NCBI GenBank assembly: GCA_025056175.1
Contig: JANWWK010000060.1
Span: 1-48,125, forward strand
Reading direction: 5' to 3'
Origin: Anaerolineales bacterium
GTDB lineage: Bacteria > Chloroflexota > Anaerolineae > Anaerolineales > Villigracilaceae
Length of the DNA stretch: 48,125 bases
The translations under genes and the position numbers were made by a program. Position 1 is the first letter of the stretch. Every line of letters begins with the position of its first letter. The notes below the pieces were generated by a model. That model made no database searches. It saw nothing but the letters and a program-made list of their open reading frames with translations, and was not told the DNA's origin. Below are positions 32,602-41,067 of this stretch, piece by piece.

Positions 32602-35112
32602 TCAGACGGCGCTTTGGTGGTGAGACAGGAATTCGCGGGCTAATTGCCGTACTTCCTCGGCAGTGGCGCATTCAACCAGTGCGCGCTGAGCCAGTTGTTG
32701 GGTTTCGTAAAGGGCGAGTGTCCGCACCAGCGCTTTGATTTTCGGAATGCCGCCGGGGTTCAGGCTCAGTTCGTCCACGCCCAGACCAATCAAAACGGGT
32801 ACGGCTTCGGGGTCGCCTGCCATCTCACCGCAGACGCCCACCCATCTGTCTTCTGCATGTGCGGCCTGGACGGTAGAATCTATCAGGCGTAAGAGGGCAG
32901 GATGCAATCCATCGGCAAGATGACTCAAAGCCGGGTTGCCGCGCTCGGCGGCGAAGGTATATTGCGTCAGGTCGTTTGTACCAATGCTGAAGAAATCCAC
33001 TTCCTGGGCGAGTTTGTGCGCCAGAAGCGCCGCCGAAGGAATTTCTACCATGATGCCGGTTTCGACTGGCCAGGCGTGGGGGATGTTGCCGCTTTCCAGT
33101 TCCGTATGTGCCTGGGTAAGCAAATCCTGGGCCTGACGAACTTCGTTGATGTCGGCAACCATCGGGAACATGATTCGACAAGGGAAGCCTGCCGCAGCGC
33201 GTAAGATGGCGCGCAGTTGGGTGAGGAAGAGAGACGGTTGTGCAAGCGAAAGGCGTAAGGCACGCACGCCCAGAAACGGGTTGGTTTCCTGGGGCATGGG
33301 AAGATACGGCAGAGCCTTGTCTCCGCCTACATCAAGCGTGCGTACCGTAATGGGACGATTTGTCCCCAGCGTTTCGTAAATGGGGCGTAACAGTTGATAC
33401 TGCTCTTCTTCGCCTGGTGCGGTTTGACGGGTGAGAAAAAGGAATTCGGTGCGCAGCAGGCCGCATCCTTCGGCGCCATTTTCGACGGCGGCTTGTGCGT
33501 CTTGTCCCTTTCCGATGTTAGCAAAAATTTCGATGCGGTGATGGTCGCGCGTAAATGCGAGTGCCTGGCTGTATTGTTGCAGGCGGCTACGGCGTTCCAG
33601 CCATTCGGCGCGGCGGGTTTGCAGGTCAGCAAGGGTTGAAGCGGGCGGGTCAATCCACACTTCTCCTGTACTGCCATCCAGGCCGATGAGAGTTCCCTGC
33701 GGTGTATTTTCGAGTAAGGGGCCGATTCCGGCGATGGCGGGAATTCCGAGCGCGCGGGCCAGAATGGCGCTGTGTGAGGTGGGGCCACCCCCTGACGTGA
33801 TGAGGCCAAGCACCTGTTTCAGGTCTATCTGAGCCGTTTCTGTGGGGGTCAGGTCAGGAGCATACAGAATCACTGGCGTTTCAAACGGGAGAGAGGGTGC
33901 AGCGCGGGCATCGGTAAGCGCGAAAAGCACCTGTCGTCCAACGTCTTCCACATCGGTTGCGCGGGCTTGCAGGTAGGCATCGGGCAGGTGGCGGTATTCT
34001 TGTGCGGCCTGCTGGATGGCCTGATTCCACGCGAAGGCGGCGTTTTCTCGTTGTTCAAAGATGCGCTTGCGTGCATTTTCCGACAGGCCTGGGTCTTGCA
34101 AAATGAGCAGGTGCGCCTCGAAGATGGCAGCCTGATGCTTTCCGATTGTTTGCTCTAAGCGGCGGGTGCGCTGTTCGATGGCCTGAGCCGTGTGTTGAAT
34201 GGCTTCTTGCAGGCGTTTCCATTCCGTTTCGGGCCGTTGCGCTGGTGTCTCAGGGATGGGCGGAAGGGCGGGTTCGTAGCGAAAGAGCGGAGCCAGCGCC
34301 ACTCCTTCAGAAACGGGGATCCCGCCCGTGCGCCCGGCGCTCGTTTCCGCGGGGAAATTGAGGGGTGATGGGGGTTCTCCTGCAGGAGCTTCTCCAAAGT
34401 TTGCTTCGACCAGGGTTTTGAGTGCGCTCAGGGCCTGGGCGGCTTCTGGCCCGCTGGCGCTGATTTGTATCTCGTGCTGTTCGATGGCGCCAAGTGTTGC
34501 CAGTGCATTCAGGCTGCGTGCCGAGACTGGCCCTTTGCCGGTCGTCAGATTGCGGACGCTGATTTCGGCTTTGAATTGCGCGGCAGTGCGGACGAATTGC
34601 GCCGCTGGGCGGGCGTGTAAGCCGTGCAGGTTTTTCAGGGTCAGTGTAATGCTTTCGGTCGGCGCAATGGCTTCGGATGGAATGACGGCGGGGGCTGGCG
34701 CTTCCTGTGCCATGTGCTGGCGTTTTGGCTCCAGGGCGGTGTTGGCTTCCTGGCAAATGGTGTCCAGGTCACTTCCCAGCCCAATCTGGACGGCGGCAGC
34801 AATCGCACCTTCTACGAGGGGGGCGGGGCAAAAGCGAATCTTGTTTCGCATCTCTGGCGGCAGGAGCTCCAGCGCCATGCCTGCGCTTAAGACGGCACTG
34901 CCCAGGTCCATCAATACCAGCACGCCATCTTCGGAATAAACCGTTTGAATGGCCTGCATGATTTCGATGGCGTCGGTGCCGAAATCGCTGCGCTCTTCCC
35001 CCACGCCTGCGGCAATGGCAACAGGCAGTTGGGCAGGCGCAACCTGCCCCAAAAAATCTACCAGGGCCGAGGCGAGCTTTCGGCTGTGCGAAACAAGAAC
35101 CAGCCCGACCAT
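32602..35112 (-). CDS. dhaM: DhaM-type multiphosphoryl transfer protein: EIIA-HPr-complete Enzyme I
   Basis: 836 residues. EIIA(Man/DhaM) domain 1-130 with phospho-His9 (MVGLVLVSHSRKLA). HPr domain about 153-240 with phospho-His166 (NLHGLHARPAAQF). Enzyme I about 264-810, with phospho-His447 (SGGGPTSHSAILARALGIPA), PEP-binding GCGLLRTEFLFL, RTLDVGGDK and SIGTNDLTQYTFAAERGNPA, and catalytic C761 (GVCGEMAGD). E. coli DhaM stops after the EI N-domain; here EI is complete, so phosphate can run PEP to DHA kinase within one protein. Start follows GGGAGAA, 15 bases after the sdhD-like stop. Confidence 0.92.
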   Translation of the reverse strand: MVGLVLVSHSRKLASALVDFLGQVAPAQLPVAIAAGVGEERSDFGTDAIEIMQAIQTVYSEDGVLVLMDLGSAVLSAGMALELLPPEMRNKIRFCPAPLVEGAIAAAVQIGLGSDLDTICQEANTALEPKRQHMAQEAPAPAVIPSEAIAPTESITLTLKNLHGLHARPAAQFVRTAAQFKAEISVRNLTTGKGPVSARSLNALATLGAIEQHEIQISASGPEAAQALSALKTLVEANFGEAPAGEPPSPLNFPAETSAGRTGGIPVSEGVALAPLFRYEPALPPIPETPAQRPETEWKRLQEAIQHTAQAIEQRTRRLEQTIGKHQAAIFEAHLLILQDPGLSENARKRIFEQRENAAFAWNQAIQQAAQEYRHLPDAYLQARATDVEDVGRQVLFALTDARAAPSLPFETPVILYAPDLTPTETAQIDLKQVLGLITSGGGPTSHSAILARALGIPAIAGIGPLLENTPQGTLIGLDGSTGEVWIDPPASTLADLQTRRAEWLERRSRLQQYSQALAFTRDHHRIEIFANIGKGQDAQAAVENGAEGCGLLRTEFLFLTRQTAPGEEEQYQLLRPIYETLGTNRPITVRTLDVGGDKALPYLPMPQETNPFLGVRALRLSLAQPSLFLTQLRAILRAAAGFPCRIMFPMVADINEVRQAQDLLTQAHTELESGNIPHAWPVETGIMVEIPSAALLAHKLAQEVDFFSIGTNDLTQYTFAAERGNPALSHLADGLHPALLRLIDSTVQAAHAEDRWVGVCGEMAGDPEAVPVLIGLGVDELSLNPGGIPKIKALVRTLALYETQQLAQRALVECATAEEVRQLAREFLSHHQSAV

Positions 35113-35127
35113 GTCTTTTCTCCCGTT

Positions 35128-35532
35128 TTATGTGCTTTTGGAGGCAATCACCAGCGCCAGCCAGATTCCGTATCCAATCGTGAGAAGTCCAAACAGGCCA
35201 AAGCCCCAGTTGATGAGCCTCAGGACGCTGCGCGGGGGATTCAGGTCCAGCACGATGCCGCGCAGCCCGACCAGGCTATGCGTCACGACAGTAATGACGA
35301 AGAGAATCTCGATGGCTGGGATGAGCGGGTTGCGAAAATAGGCCACGATGTCATCATACGTCATCAGGCCGGAGTGGGCGCTTCCCAGATAGTGGTTGAC
35401 CGTCAGATGCAGGGCCAGGATAAGCACTAACAGCGGCCCGGTCACAATTTTGACCAGCCACAGCCAGGCGGTTTCTCCGGGTCGCGGCCCGGTGGGGTAT
35501 TGAAAGGAGGGCGGGTTGTTCATGGGGTTCAT
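35128..35532 (-). CDS. SdhD-like cytochrome b anchor subunit
   Basis: 134 residues, three hydrophobic helices (about 25-45, 70-92, 105-130). ALHLTVNHYLGSAHSG and the second-helix segment VVTHSLVGLRGIVLD carry a histidine in the position of the heme b ligand in SdhD/FrdD-type anchors. Overlaps the sdhC-like gene by four bases (ATGA); a second Met at codon 4 is possible. It should anchor the iron-sulfur subunit and help form the quinone site. No sdhA is adjacent; the flavoprotein gene in the operon is glpA-like. Confidence 0.82.
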   Translation of the reverse strand: MNPMNNPPSFQYPTGPRPGETAWLWLVKIVTGPLLVLILALHLTVNHYLGSAHSGLMTYDDIVAYFRNPLIPAIEILFVITVVTHSLVGLRGIVLDLNPPRSVLRLINWGFGLFGLLTIGYGIWLALVIASKST

Positions 35533-35912
35533 CCTGCAAACATGCGAATTGCAAAGACAAGCGTGCCAACTAAGGCCAAAAGCACTGAGAGGTAGAACAT
35601 TTGCGTCTGCTGGCGGATGCCAAGGCCGAAACTGGTGAGTACGACGCGCAATCCATTCAGGGCGTGGTAGATAACTGCTCCAATGACCAGCAATTCACCG
35701 AGCTTGACGAGCGGGCTTTTGGTCAGTTCCAGAAATTCTTCGTAGGCTTGTGGTCCCTGGGCCAGGCGTCCAAGCACAATCAGGTGCAAAAAAAGGTAAA
35801 ACGTCAGACCTAACCCGGTGAGGCGATTGAGAATGAACGCCCATGCGCCGGGGTTGCGCCCCAGGGGATTGAACCAGGTCAGGAGTTTGCGTGAGGAGGG
35901 TTGATTGTTCAT
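35529..35912 (-). CDS. SdhC-like cytochrome b anchor subunit
   Basis: 127 residues with three helices (about 24-47, 68-90, 104-125). NRLTGLGLTFYLFLHLIVLG matches the SdhC first-helix signature, and IYHALNGLRVVLTSFG has the His and the NG(L/I)R pattern of SdhC heme ligation. It follows the iron-sulfur subunit gene by 14 bases with GGAG upstream. Together with the next gene it makes a two-subunit, six-helix membrane anchor. Confidence 0.85.
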   Translation of the reverse strand: MNNQPSSRKLLTWFNPLGRNPGAWAFILNRLTGLGLTFYLFLHLIVLGRLAQGPQAYEEFLELTKSPLVKLGELLVIGAVIYHALNGLRVVLTSFGLGIRQQTQMFYLSVLLALVGTLVFAIRMFAG

Positions 35913-35926
35913 GTTTGCGTTGCTCC

Positions 35927-36652
35927 TTATTTCCCAAACACCTGGCGAAGTTTTGCGCCAACGACCTGTCGGCGTAAATCCATAATGCGGCGCGCAGGGT
36001 CAACGAACGAGGGGCAAACCGCAGTGCATTCAAAGGCGCTGTGACATCGCCAGACACCGTCTTCGCTATCGGCCAGTGGAAGCAATTCTGGGTGGCGGCG
36101 CATGCCCTGGTCTTGAATAGCGGCCAGTGGCGCCGGGCCGAGGTAGGCGGCGGTGGTTGCGGCCACCGGGCAGGCGCTGATGCATAATCCGCACTCCAGG
36201 CAGTCGCTCAGGCGCAGATATTGGGCGTCTTCGGGGTTCCAGGTGGAGGCAGGGTGTTCGATTTCTGCTTCGGTCACTGGCAGAACAGCGCGGGCATTCA
36301 CCCTTTCCATTTTGCGATACAGGTCGCCCATATCTACGACCAGGTCACTGACGATGGGGAAGTTACGCAACGGTTCAATCGTCAATACCGCTCCGTTTTG
36401 GGTCACTGCGCGAAGGGGGGTAATGCAAGTGAGCTTTTCTACGCCGTTGACGCGCATGCCGCACGCCCCGCAGGTGGAGTGATGGCAGGCATGACGGAAG
36501 CATAAACTGCGGTCATGAAATGCCCATACGCGCTCGACGGCATCCAGGACGTATTCATCGGGGTTGACTTGCAGCGTAAAGGTGTCGTAACGAGGGGCTT
36601 CGTTTGCTTTTTGGCGATAGAGTCTGAGCGTAAGAGTCCATTGTTCAGGCAT
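35927..36652 (-). CDS. SdhB/FrdB-type iron-sulfur subunit
   Basis: 241 residues from ATG 36652; a longer open frame to 36925 lies inside glpA and is a shadow. All three cluster motifs are present. [2Fe-2S]: C56-x4-C61-x2-C64-x11-C76 (HACHHSTCGACGMRVNG). [4Fe-4S]: C151-x2-C154-x2-C157-x3-C161-P (CLECGLCISACP). [3Fe-4S]-type: C203-x5-C209-x3-C213-P (CHSAFECTAVCP). This is the electron wire of complex II enzymes. Its start lies inside the last codons of glpA, so the two are translationally coupled. Confidence 0.9.
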   Translation of the reverse strand: MPEQWTLTLRLYRQKANEAPRYDTFTLQVNPDEYVLDAVERVWAFHDRSLCFRHACHHSTCGACGMRVNGVEKLTCITPLRAVTQNGAVLTIEPLRNFPIVSDLVVDMGDLYRKMERVNARAVLPVTEAEIEHPASTWNPEDAQYLRLSDCLECGLCISACPVAATTAAYLGPAPLAAIQDQGMRRHPELLPLADSEDGVWRCHSAFECTAVCPSFVDPARRIMDLRRQVVGAKLRQVFGK

Positions 36653-37829
36653 AGTGCTTTTCCTGGTTAGACAGAGTGTAATACTGGCGATAGGAGAGCA
36701 GCGGCGTTTCTCTGGTGGTGCAAGGCGTCTGAATGCCCAGTTTGGCGCAAACGACATCGGCGGTTTTTTCGGCCATCGCGCGCATGGTGGTTGCCTTTCC
36801 GCCGGTGATGGTGACCAGGCCCTCGATGTTGTGGGTCTCTTTGTGGTCAAAGCATTTGAAGGTGCGCGCCATGCTGCGCCCCGACCCGCTTCCCACCAGG
36901 GGACGGGTTGCCATGTAAATTCCACGTGGGCGGGCGTTGCGTATGGCCGGTATCAGCTCGCTGCCGCGTTCGAGCATGAGTTGCACCTGGTCTTCGGTGA
37001 CGGGGATGTAATCTACGTTTTCTGCTGTGAAGGAGGTGGTGCCAACGACCACCATGCGGCGCTGGGGGAGGACGATGTCGCCATCGCCGGGTTCGTTCAG
37101 GCGGTTGACCGCCCGCTGAACCAGACGCTGGTCGTATGCAACCATGATGCCCGGCGTGGGGTGAACCGGGGCATCCAGGCCGGCCATGGCGGTAATCTGC
37201 CCTGCCCAGGCGCCAGTGGCGTTGACGACCATATCAGCGTGCAGGTCTTCGTGCCGATTGGCGGCGCGGTCCAGGATGCGCACACCGGTCACATTTCCCT
37301 GCCCATCCATGAGCAGGGTTTCGACTTCGGCATAGGTGCGAAACTGTGCGCCGTTGTGTCTGGCGGTAGCCGCAAAGGCCAGTGCCAGCCGCAGCGGGTC
37401 GAAAGTTGCATCGGGGATGAGAAAGGCAGCCAGCAGGCGTGGGTTCAGGTTGGGTTCGAGCGTCAGGGCTTGCTGGGGGGTGAGTTCCTCTAAAGGAATG
37501 CCGCATTCTTCGCAACCGGCGATGAATTGTTCCGCGTAAGAAAGGTCGCTGTCATCAAGAGCGATGAACAGACCGCCGTTTGGCTCGATGACTTGCGGTA
37601 CGATTCGGCGCAAAATCTGGTTTTCTTCAATGCACTCAATGGCCGATTCTTTATCTTTGACGGCGTAGCGTCCGCCGCTGTGCAATAAGCCGTGTGTGCG
37701 GCCAGATGTGCCGTTGCAAATATCACCGCGTTCGACGACGGTGACCTGGCAGCCGCGCAGTGCCAGGTCGTGGGCGGTGGCTACGCCGGTAAAGCCTGCA
37801 CCGATGATAATCACATGGGGTTTGGACAT
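36645..37829 (-). CDS. GlpA-like FAD-dependent glycerol-3-phosphate dehydrogenase
   Basis: 394 residues with GGAGACC upstream of ATG 37829. N-terminal FAD-binding HVIIIGAGFTGVATAHDLAL, the GlpA/GlpD signature GTSGRTHGLLHSGGRYAVKD, VVNATGAWAGQITAMAG, and late TRPLVGSGSGRSMARTF and GLVTITGGKATTMRAMAEK. It corresponds to the catalytic domain of E. coli GlpA (542 residues) but lacks the C-terminal BFD-like iron-sulfur domain. It oxidises sn-glycerol-3-phosphate to DHAP. The immediately following genes are SdhB/C/D-like, not GlpB/GlpC, so these probably take the electrons. Confidence 0.88.
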   Translation of the reverse strand: MSKPHVIIIGAGFTGVATAHDLALRGCQVTVVERGDICNGTSGRTHGLLHSGGRYAVKDKESAIECIEENQILRRIVPQVIEPNGGLFIALDDSDLSYAEQFIAGCEECGIPLEELTPQQALTLEPNLNPRLLAAFLIPDATFDPLRLALAFAATARHNGAQFRTYAEVETLLMDGQGNVTGVRILDRAANRHEDLHADMVVNATGAWAGQITAMAGLDAPVHPTPGIMVAYDQRLVQRAVNRLNEPGDGDIVLPQRRMVVVGTTSFTAENVDYIPVTEDQVQLMLERGSELIPAIRNARPRGIYMATRPLVGSGSGRSMARTFKCFDHKETHNIEGLVTITGGKATTMRAMAEKTADVVCAKLGIQTPCTTRETPLLSYRQYYTLSNQEKHYA

Positions 37830-38449
37830 ATCGAGGTCTCCGTTTGGTGGGGAGGCGGAGTCTGGTTTGATTGGGATGAGGAAGAGCAGTCAGGACAATC
37901 GTAAACTTCTTGTGGAACATCGAGCGTTTGCAGGGTCGTCAACAGTTCGACCGGCCCGATTTTGAACCCTGTTGCCCCACACTGACATGCATATGCGCCG
38001 ATTGGGTATTGCGCGTAGGGCAGGGGTGGGGTGTTCAGGTCAATCAGTTCAACATCCAGACGCCAGCGGGCGTTGGTGATGAGGCGCTGTGCGCCGCACT
38101 GGCGGAGTTTTTCGGCATATTGACGAAAATGGGTGCAATGCCGCATGAGAAGCACACCGGTTGTGAGTTCTGGCGGAAAACGCCACGTAAGCGCATCGGC
38201 ACACACCACTTGCAGGTTCGATGGCAAGGGGTCGCTGCTCATTCCGCTCTGCAAAACAGCAGCATTGCGCTCGATGGCGATGACCCGGCGCGCTATGGCG
38301 GCAGCCTGGCGCGCAAAACGCAAGTCGCCTGCGCCAATATCCAGAACAACGTCTTCGGGGTGCAGGTGCTTTAAGGCAGCCTGATAGGTCGCCTGGTCAT
38401 AAGGCGCGAAGCGGGCTTCCCATTCTTCGTTGGAGCGGGCAGAAAACAT
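37811..38449 (-). CDS. SAM-dependent methyltransferase with C-terminal zinc-ribbon-like cysteines
   Basis: 212 residues from ATG 38449 (an open extension upstream belongs to the previous gene's region). Class I methyltransferase motif I DVVLDIGAGDLRFARQAA, motif II VIAIERNAAVL and LQVVCADALTW. The C-terminal third has CQC...CPDC (YACQCGATGFKIG and EVYDCPDCSSSSQ), a likely zinc ribbon. Target unknown. Its 3' end overlaps the glpA-like start by 19 bases, so it is in the operon, although no glycerol role is obvious. Confidence 0.75.
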   Translation of the reverse strand: MFSARSNEEWEARFAPYDQATYQAALKHLHPEDVVLDIGAGDLRFARQAAAIARRVIAIERNAAVLQSGMSSDPLPSNLQVVCADALTWRFPPELTTGVLLMRHCTHFRQYAEKLRQCGAQRLITNARWRLDVELIDLNTPPLPYAQYPIGAYACQCGATGFKIGPVELLTTLQTLDVPQEVYDCPDCSSSSQSNQTPPPHQTETSICPNPM

Positions 38450-38456
38450 GGTTGGC

Positions 38457-38714
38457 TTATTGTTTGCGACGCAAAAAGCGGTTGAGCAGCAGATTGCCAA
38501 AAAAGATAACCCAAACCAGCCCGCCAAATAGCAGCCCCCACAACAGCCCTTCCAGCCAACCCCGTTCCGGGATAACCTGCCAGGCGGTGAGTGCAGCCAT
38601 GACCAGGCTGGTGATGGTCATGACAATCAAGCCGGTACGCATCGAAATCCAGGGTGCTGCCAGGTCTTGTTGGGGAGTTTCTACGCGTTTGGGATGGTTT
38701 TTTTGGGTCTTCAC
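38457..38714 (-). CDS. Small two-helix membrane protein
   Basis: 85 residues from a GTG start at 38714 with GGAG seven bases upstream. Charged N-terminus, then two helices (about 26-46 and 52-75: LLWGLLFGGLVWVIFFGNLL) and a basic end NRFLRRKQ. It resembles AtpI/AtpZ-like small membrane proteins only in layout, and no family is assigned. It lies between the glpK terminator and the methyltransferase gene. Confidence 0.68.
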   Translation of the reverse strand: MKTQKNHPKRVETPQQDLAAPWISMRTGLIVMTITSLVMAALTAWQVIPERGWLEGLLWGLLFGGLVWVIFFGNLLLNRFLRRKQ

Positions 38715-38737
38715 GAGGGAACTCCAGCAAAGGGGAT

Positions 38738-38780
38738 GAAAAGAAGGGGTGGGTGAGCGTCTGGCTCATGCCCACCCCTT
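38738..38780 (-). terminator. Terminator after glpK
   Basis: On the - strand AAGGGGTGGG (38780-38771) pairs with CCCACCCCTT (38753-38744). TGAGC/GCTCA stacks inside it after a two-base bulge, and CTTTTC follows. It splits the cluster into glpF-dhaK-dhaL-glpK and the downstream seven-gene part, which must depend on read-through or an unseen promoter. Confidence 0.8.
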
Positions 38781-38798
38781 TGTGTGGGTCGGGCGAGG

Positions 38799-40295
38799 TT
38801 ATTCTACCCAGTCGAAGGTGCGGGTGACGGCTTTCTTCCAGCCTTTGTAGAGTTTTTCGCGTTCTTCGGCGCTCATCTTGGGGGTCCACTCATGGTCTTT
38901 GCCCCAGTTAGCGCGCAGGTCTTCCACTTTGCTCCAGAAGCCAACGGCCAGGCCGGCAGCGTAAGCCGCGCCCAGGGCGGTGGTTTCAGAAACGGTGGGC
39001 CGAATGACGGGAACGCCGAGGATGTCGGCCTGGAATTGCATCAGCAAGTCATTGAAGACCATACCGCCATCTACTTTGAGGGCCGTGAGCGGCACGCCCG
39101 AGTCGGCGTTCATGGCATCCAGGACTTCGCGGGTCTGGTAAGCGGTGGCTTCCAGCGCTGCGCGGGCGATGTGATTCTTGGTGATGAAGCGGGTGAGACC
39201 CACGATGACACCGCGCGCGTCGCTACGCCAGTAGGGCGCAAACAGGCCAGAGAAGGCCGGTACGAAGTAAATGCCGCCGCTATCGGGAACAGCGCGGGCG
39301 TAATCTTCGATGTGCTTGGAGAAGTCGAAGAATTCCAGGTTGTCGCGCAGCCATTGCACCAGTGCGCCCGTGATGGCAATTGAGCCTTCCAGACAATAGA
39401 CGGCGGGTTCGTTGCCGATTTTGTACCCCAACGTGGTGAGCAGGCCGTTTTTGCTCTGCACGGGTTTCGTGCCGGTGTTGAGGAGCATGAAGCAGCCCGT
39501 TCCGTAGGTGTTTTTGGCTTCGCCGGGGCTGAAGCAGGTTTGTCCAAAGAGCGCGGCCTGCTGGTCGCCCAAATCGCCGGCGACGGGGACGCCGTTGAGC
39601 GAGCCGATGGCCTTGCCGTATACTTCGGCAGAAGGCCGGACGCGCGGCAGCATGGCTTTGGGGATGCCCATAATGCCCAGAATTTCGTCATCCCAATCCA
39701 GTGTCTCCAGGTTCATCAGCATGGTGCGGCTGGCGTTGGAGACATCCGTAATGTGAACGCCACCGTTCGGGCCGCCGGTGAGATTCCAGATGACCCACGT
39801 GTCAATATTGCCAAACAACACTTCGCCTTTTTCGGCTTTTTCGCGCACGCCCGGGACGTTATCCAGAATCCACTTGATTTTGGGGCCGGAGAAATAGGTT
39901 GCCAGGGGTAAGCCCACTTTAAGGCGGAAGCGGTCTTGCCCGCCGTCTTTGGCGAGTTCATTGCAGATGGCATCGGTGCGTGTATCTTGCCAGACGATGG
40001 CGTTGTACACCGGCTTACCAGTAGCGCGCTCCCACACCACCGTTGTTTCGCGCTGATTGGTTACGCCCACGGCGGCGATGTCTTGCGGGTCAATGTTGAA
40101 CTTCTTGAGTGCGCCGTCAATCACTTCTTGTGTGCGCTGCCAGATTTCGATGGGGTCGTGTTCAACCCAGCCCGGCTTGGGGTAAATTTGCTCATGTTCT
40201 TTCTGGTCAATGGCAACCACGCGACCAGCATGGTCAAAGACCATGAAGCGGGTGCTGGTGGTGCCTTGGTCTACTGCTGCGGCATATTTAGCCAT
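38799..40295 (-). CDS. glpK: Glycerol kinase
   Basis: 498 residues, the normal length, from ATG 40295 with GGAGGCACAC upstream. FGGY kinase motifs: [81 protein letters not shown], and [20 protein letters not shown]. It converts glycerol and ATP to sn-glycerol-3-phosphate in the cytoplasm, the substrate of the GlpA-like enzyme. It is 68 bases after dhaL and ends at a strong hairpin terminator. Confidence 0.98.
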   Translation of the reverse strand: MAKYAAAVDQGTTSTRFMVFDHAGRVVAIDQKEHEQIYPKPGWVEHDPIEIWQRTQEVIDGALKKFNIDPQDIAAVGVTNQRETTVVWERATGKPVYNAIVWQDTRTDAICNELAKDGGQDRFRLKVGLPLATYFSGPKIKWILDNVPGVREKAEKGEVLFGNIDTWVIWNLTGGPNGGVHITDVSNASRTMLMNLETLDWDDEILGIMGIPKAMLPRVRPSAEVYGKAIGSLNGVPVAGDLGDQQAALFGQTCFSPGEAKNTYGTGCFMLLNTGTKPVQSKNGLLTTLGYKIGNEPAVYCLEGSIAITGALVQWLRDNLEFFDFSKHIEDYARAVPDSGGIYFVPAFSGLFAPYWRSDARGVIVGLTRFITKNHIARAALEATAYQTREVLDAMNADSGVPLTALKVDGGMVFNDLLMQFQADILGVPVIRPTVSETTALGAAYAAGLAVGFWSKVEDLRANWGKDHEWTPKMSAEEREKLYKGWKKAVTRTFDWVE

Positions 40296-40363
40296 GTGTG
40301 CCTCCTGTTTATGAATGGGAAAAGGGACGGTTTTGGCGTTGCGAACAGTGTTTGAAAGAACGG

Positions 40364-41002
40364 TCAGGCGCTGTTTTTCCAGGTTTGTGCGGCAGCGTTG
40401 AGAATAAGGTAGGAAGAAGTTGCTCCCGGGTCCTGATGTCCGGCGCTGCGTTCGCCCAGATAACTGGCGCGTCCTTTGCGCGCGACCAGGGGGATGGTGC
40501 TTTCCATCCCCTGACGGGCGGCTTCTGCCGAGCGTTGAAGCGCAATGTGGAGTGGTTGTCCTTCGGCGATGGCTTGCTTGTAAACCGAAAGCGCCGGGGT
40601 GAGGGCATCTACCATCGTTTTGTCGCCTGGTTCGGCTTTGCCGCGCATCACGACGCCGTTGAGCGCAGCTTCCAGGGCTTCGGCCCAGTCCTGGGCGGTC
40701 ATTTCCATTTTGCCGGCTGTTTTCATGCCTGCTTGCAAAAAGAGCGTGCCATATAACGGTCCGCCAGCCCCTCCGACGGTGGAAAGCAGGGTCATGCCGA
40801 CCGTTTTGAAAATGGTGCCGATGTCTTTGTCGCGGATTTCGGGCATTTTGTTCATGACTGCCTTGAAACCGCGGTCCATGTTTGCGCCATGGTCGGCATC
40901 GCCGATGGCGGCATCCAGTTCGGTCAGGTAATTCTTGTTTTCGGCCAGCACGCTGGCAATGGCGGTAATCCAGGCGAGGACATCGTCACGAGAGACTGGC
41001 AT
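40364..41002 (-). CDS. dhaL: Dihydroxyacetone kinase, ADP-binding subunit DhaL
   Basis: 212 residues from ATG 41002 with GGAG upstream (alternative ATG 41014); the 41002 start aligns with E. coli DhaL ([12 protein letters not shown]). Motifs: [18 protein letters not shown], where the Asp residues bind Mg-[21 protein letters not shown], and [20 protein letters not shown]. In PTS-type enzymes the bound ADP is a fixed cofactor rephosphorylated by DhaM, and DhaL passes phosphate to DHA on DhaK. In E. coli DhaL also co-activates DhaR. Confidence 0.95.
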   Translation of the reverse strand: MPVSRDDVLAWITAIASVLAENKNYLTELDAAIGDADHGANMDRGFKAVMNKMPEIRDKDIGTIFKTVGMTLLSTVGGAGGPLYGTLFLQAGMKTAGKMEMTAQDWAEALEAALNGVVMRGKAEPGDKTMVDALTPALSVYKQAIAEGQPLHIALQRSAEAARQGMESTIPLVARKGRASYLGERSAGHQDPGATSSYLILNAAAQTWKNSA

Positions 41003-41021
41003 AGGCGGCTCCATAGGGTCA

Positions 41022-41050
41022 CCCTGGGCGGGGTGTGATGCCGCCCAGGG
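41022..41050 (-). other. Inverted repeat between dhaK and dhaL
   Basis: CCCTGGGCGG and CCGCCCAGGG, perfect 10-base arms around nine bases, starting 18 bases after the dhaK stop and ending just before the dhaL ribosome binding site. No T-run, so it is an RNA hairpin rather than a terminator. It may set the DhaK:DhaL ratio or block 3' exonucleases. Confidence 0.6.
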
Positions 41051-41067
41051 TTCGAGTTGTGTTTGTA

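Noticed and set aside
35927-36925. 332-codon version of the iron-sulfur subunit
   Set aside because: The first 91 codons are inside glpA in another frame; protein homology begins at ATG 36652.
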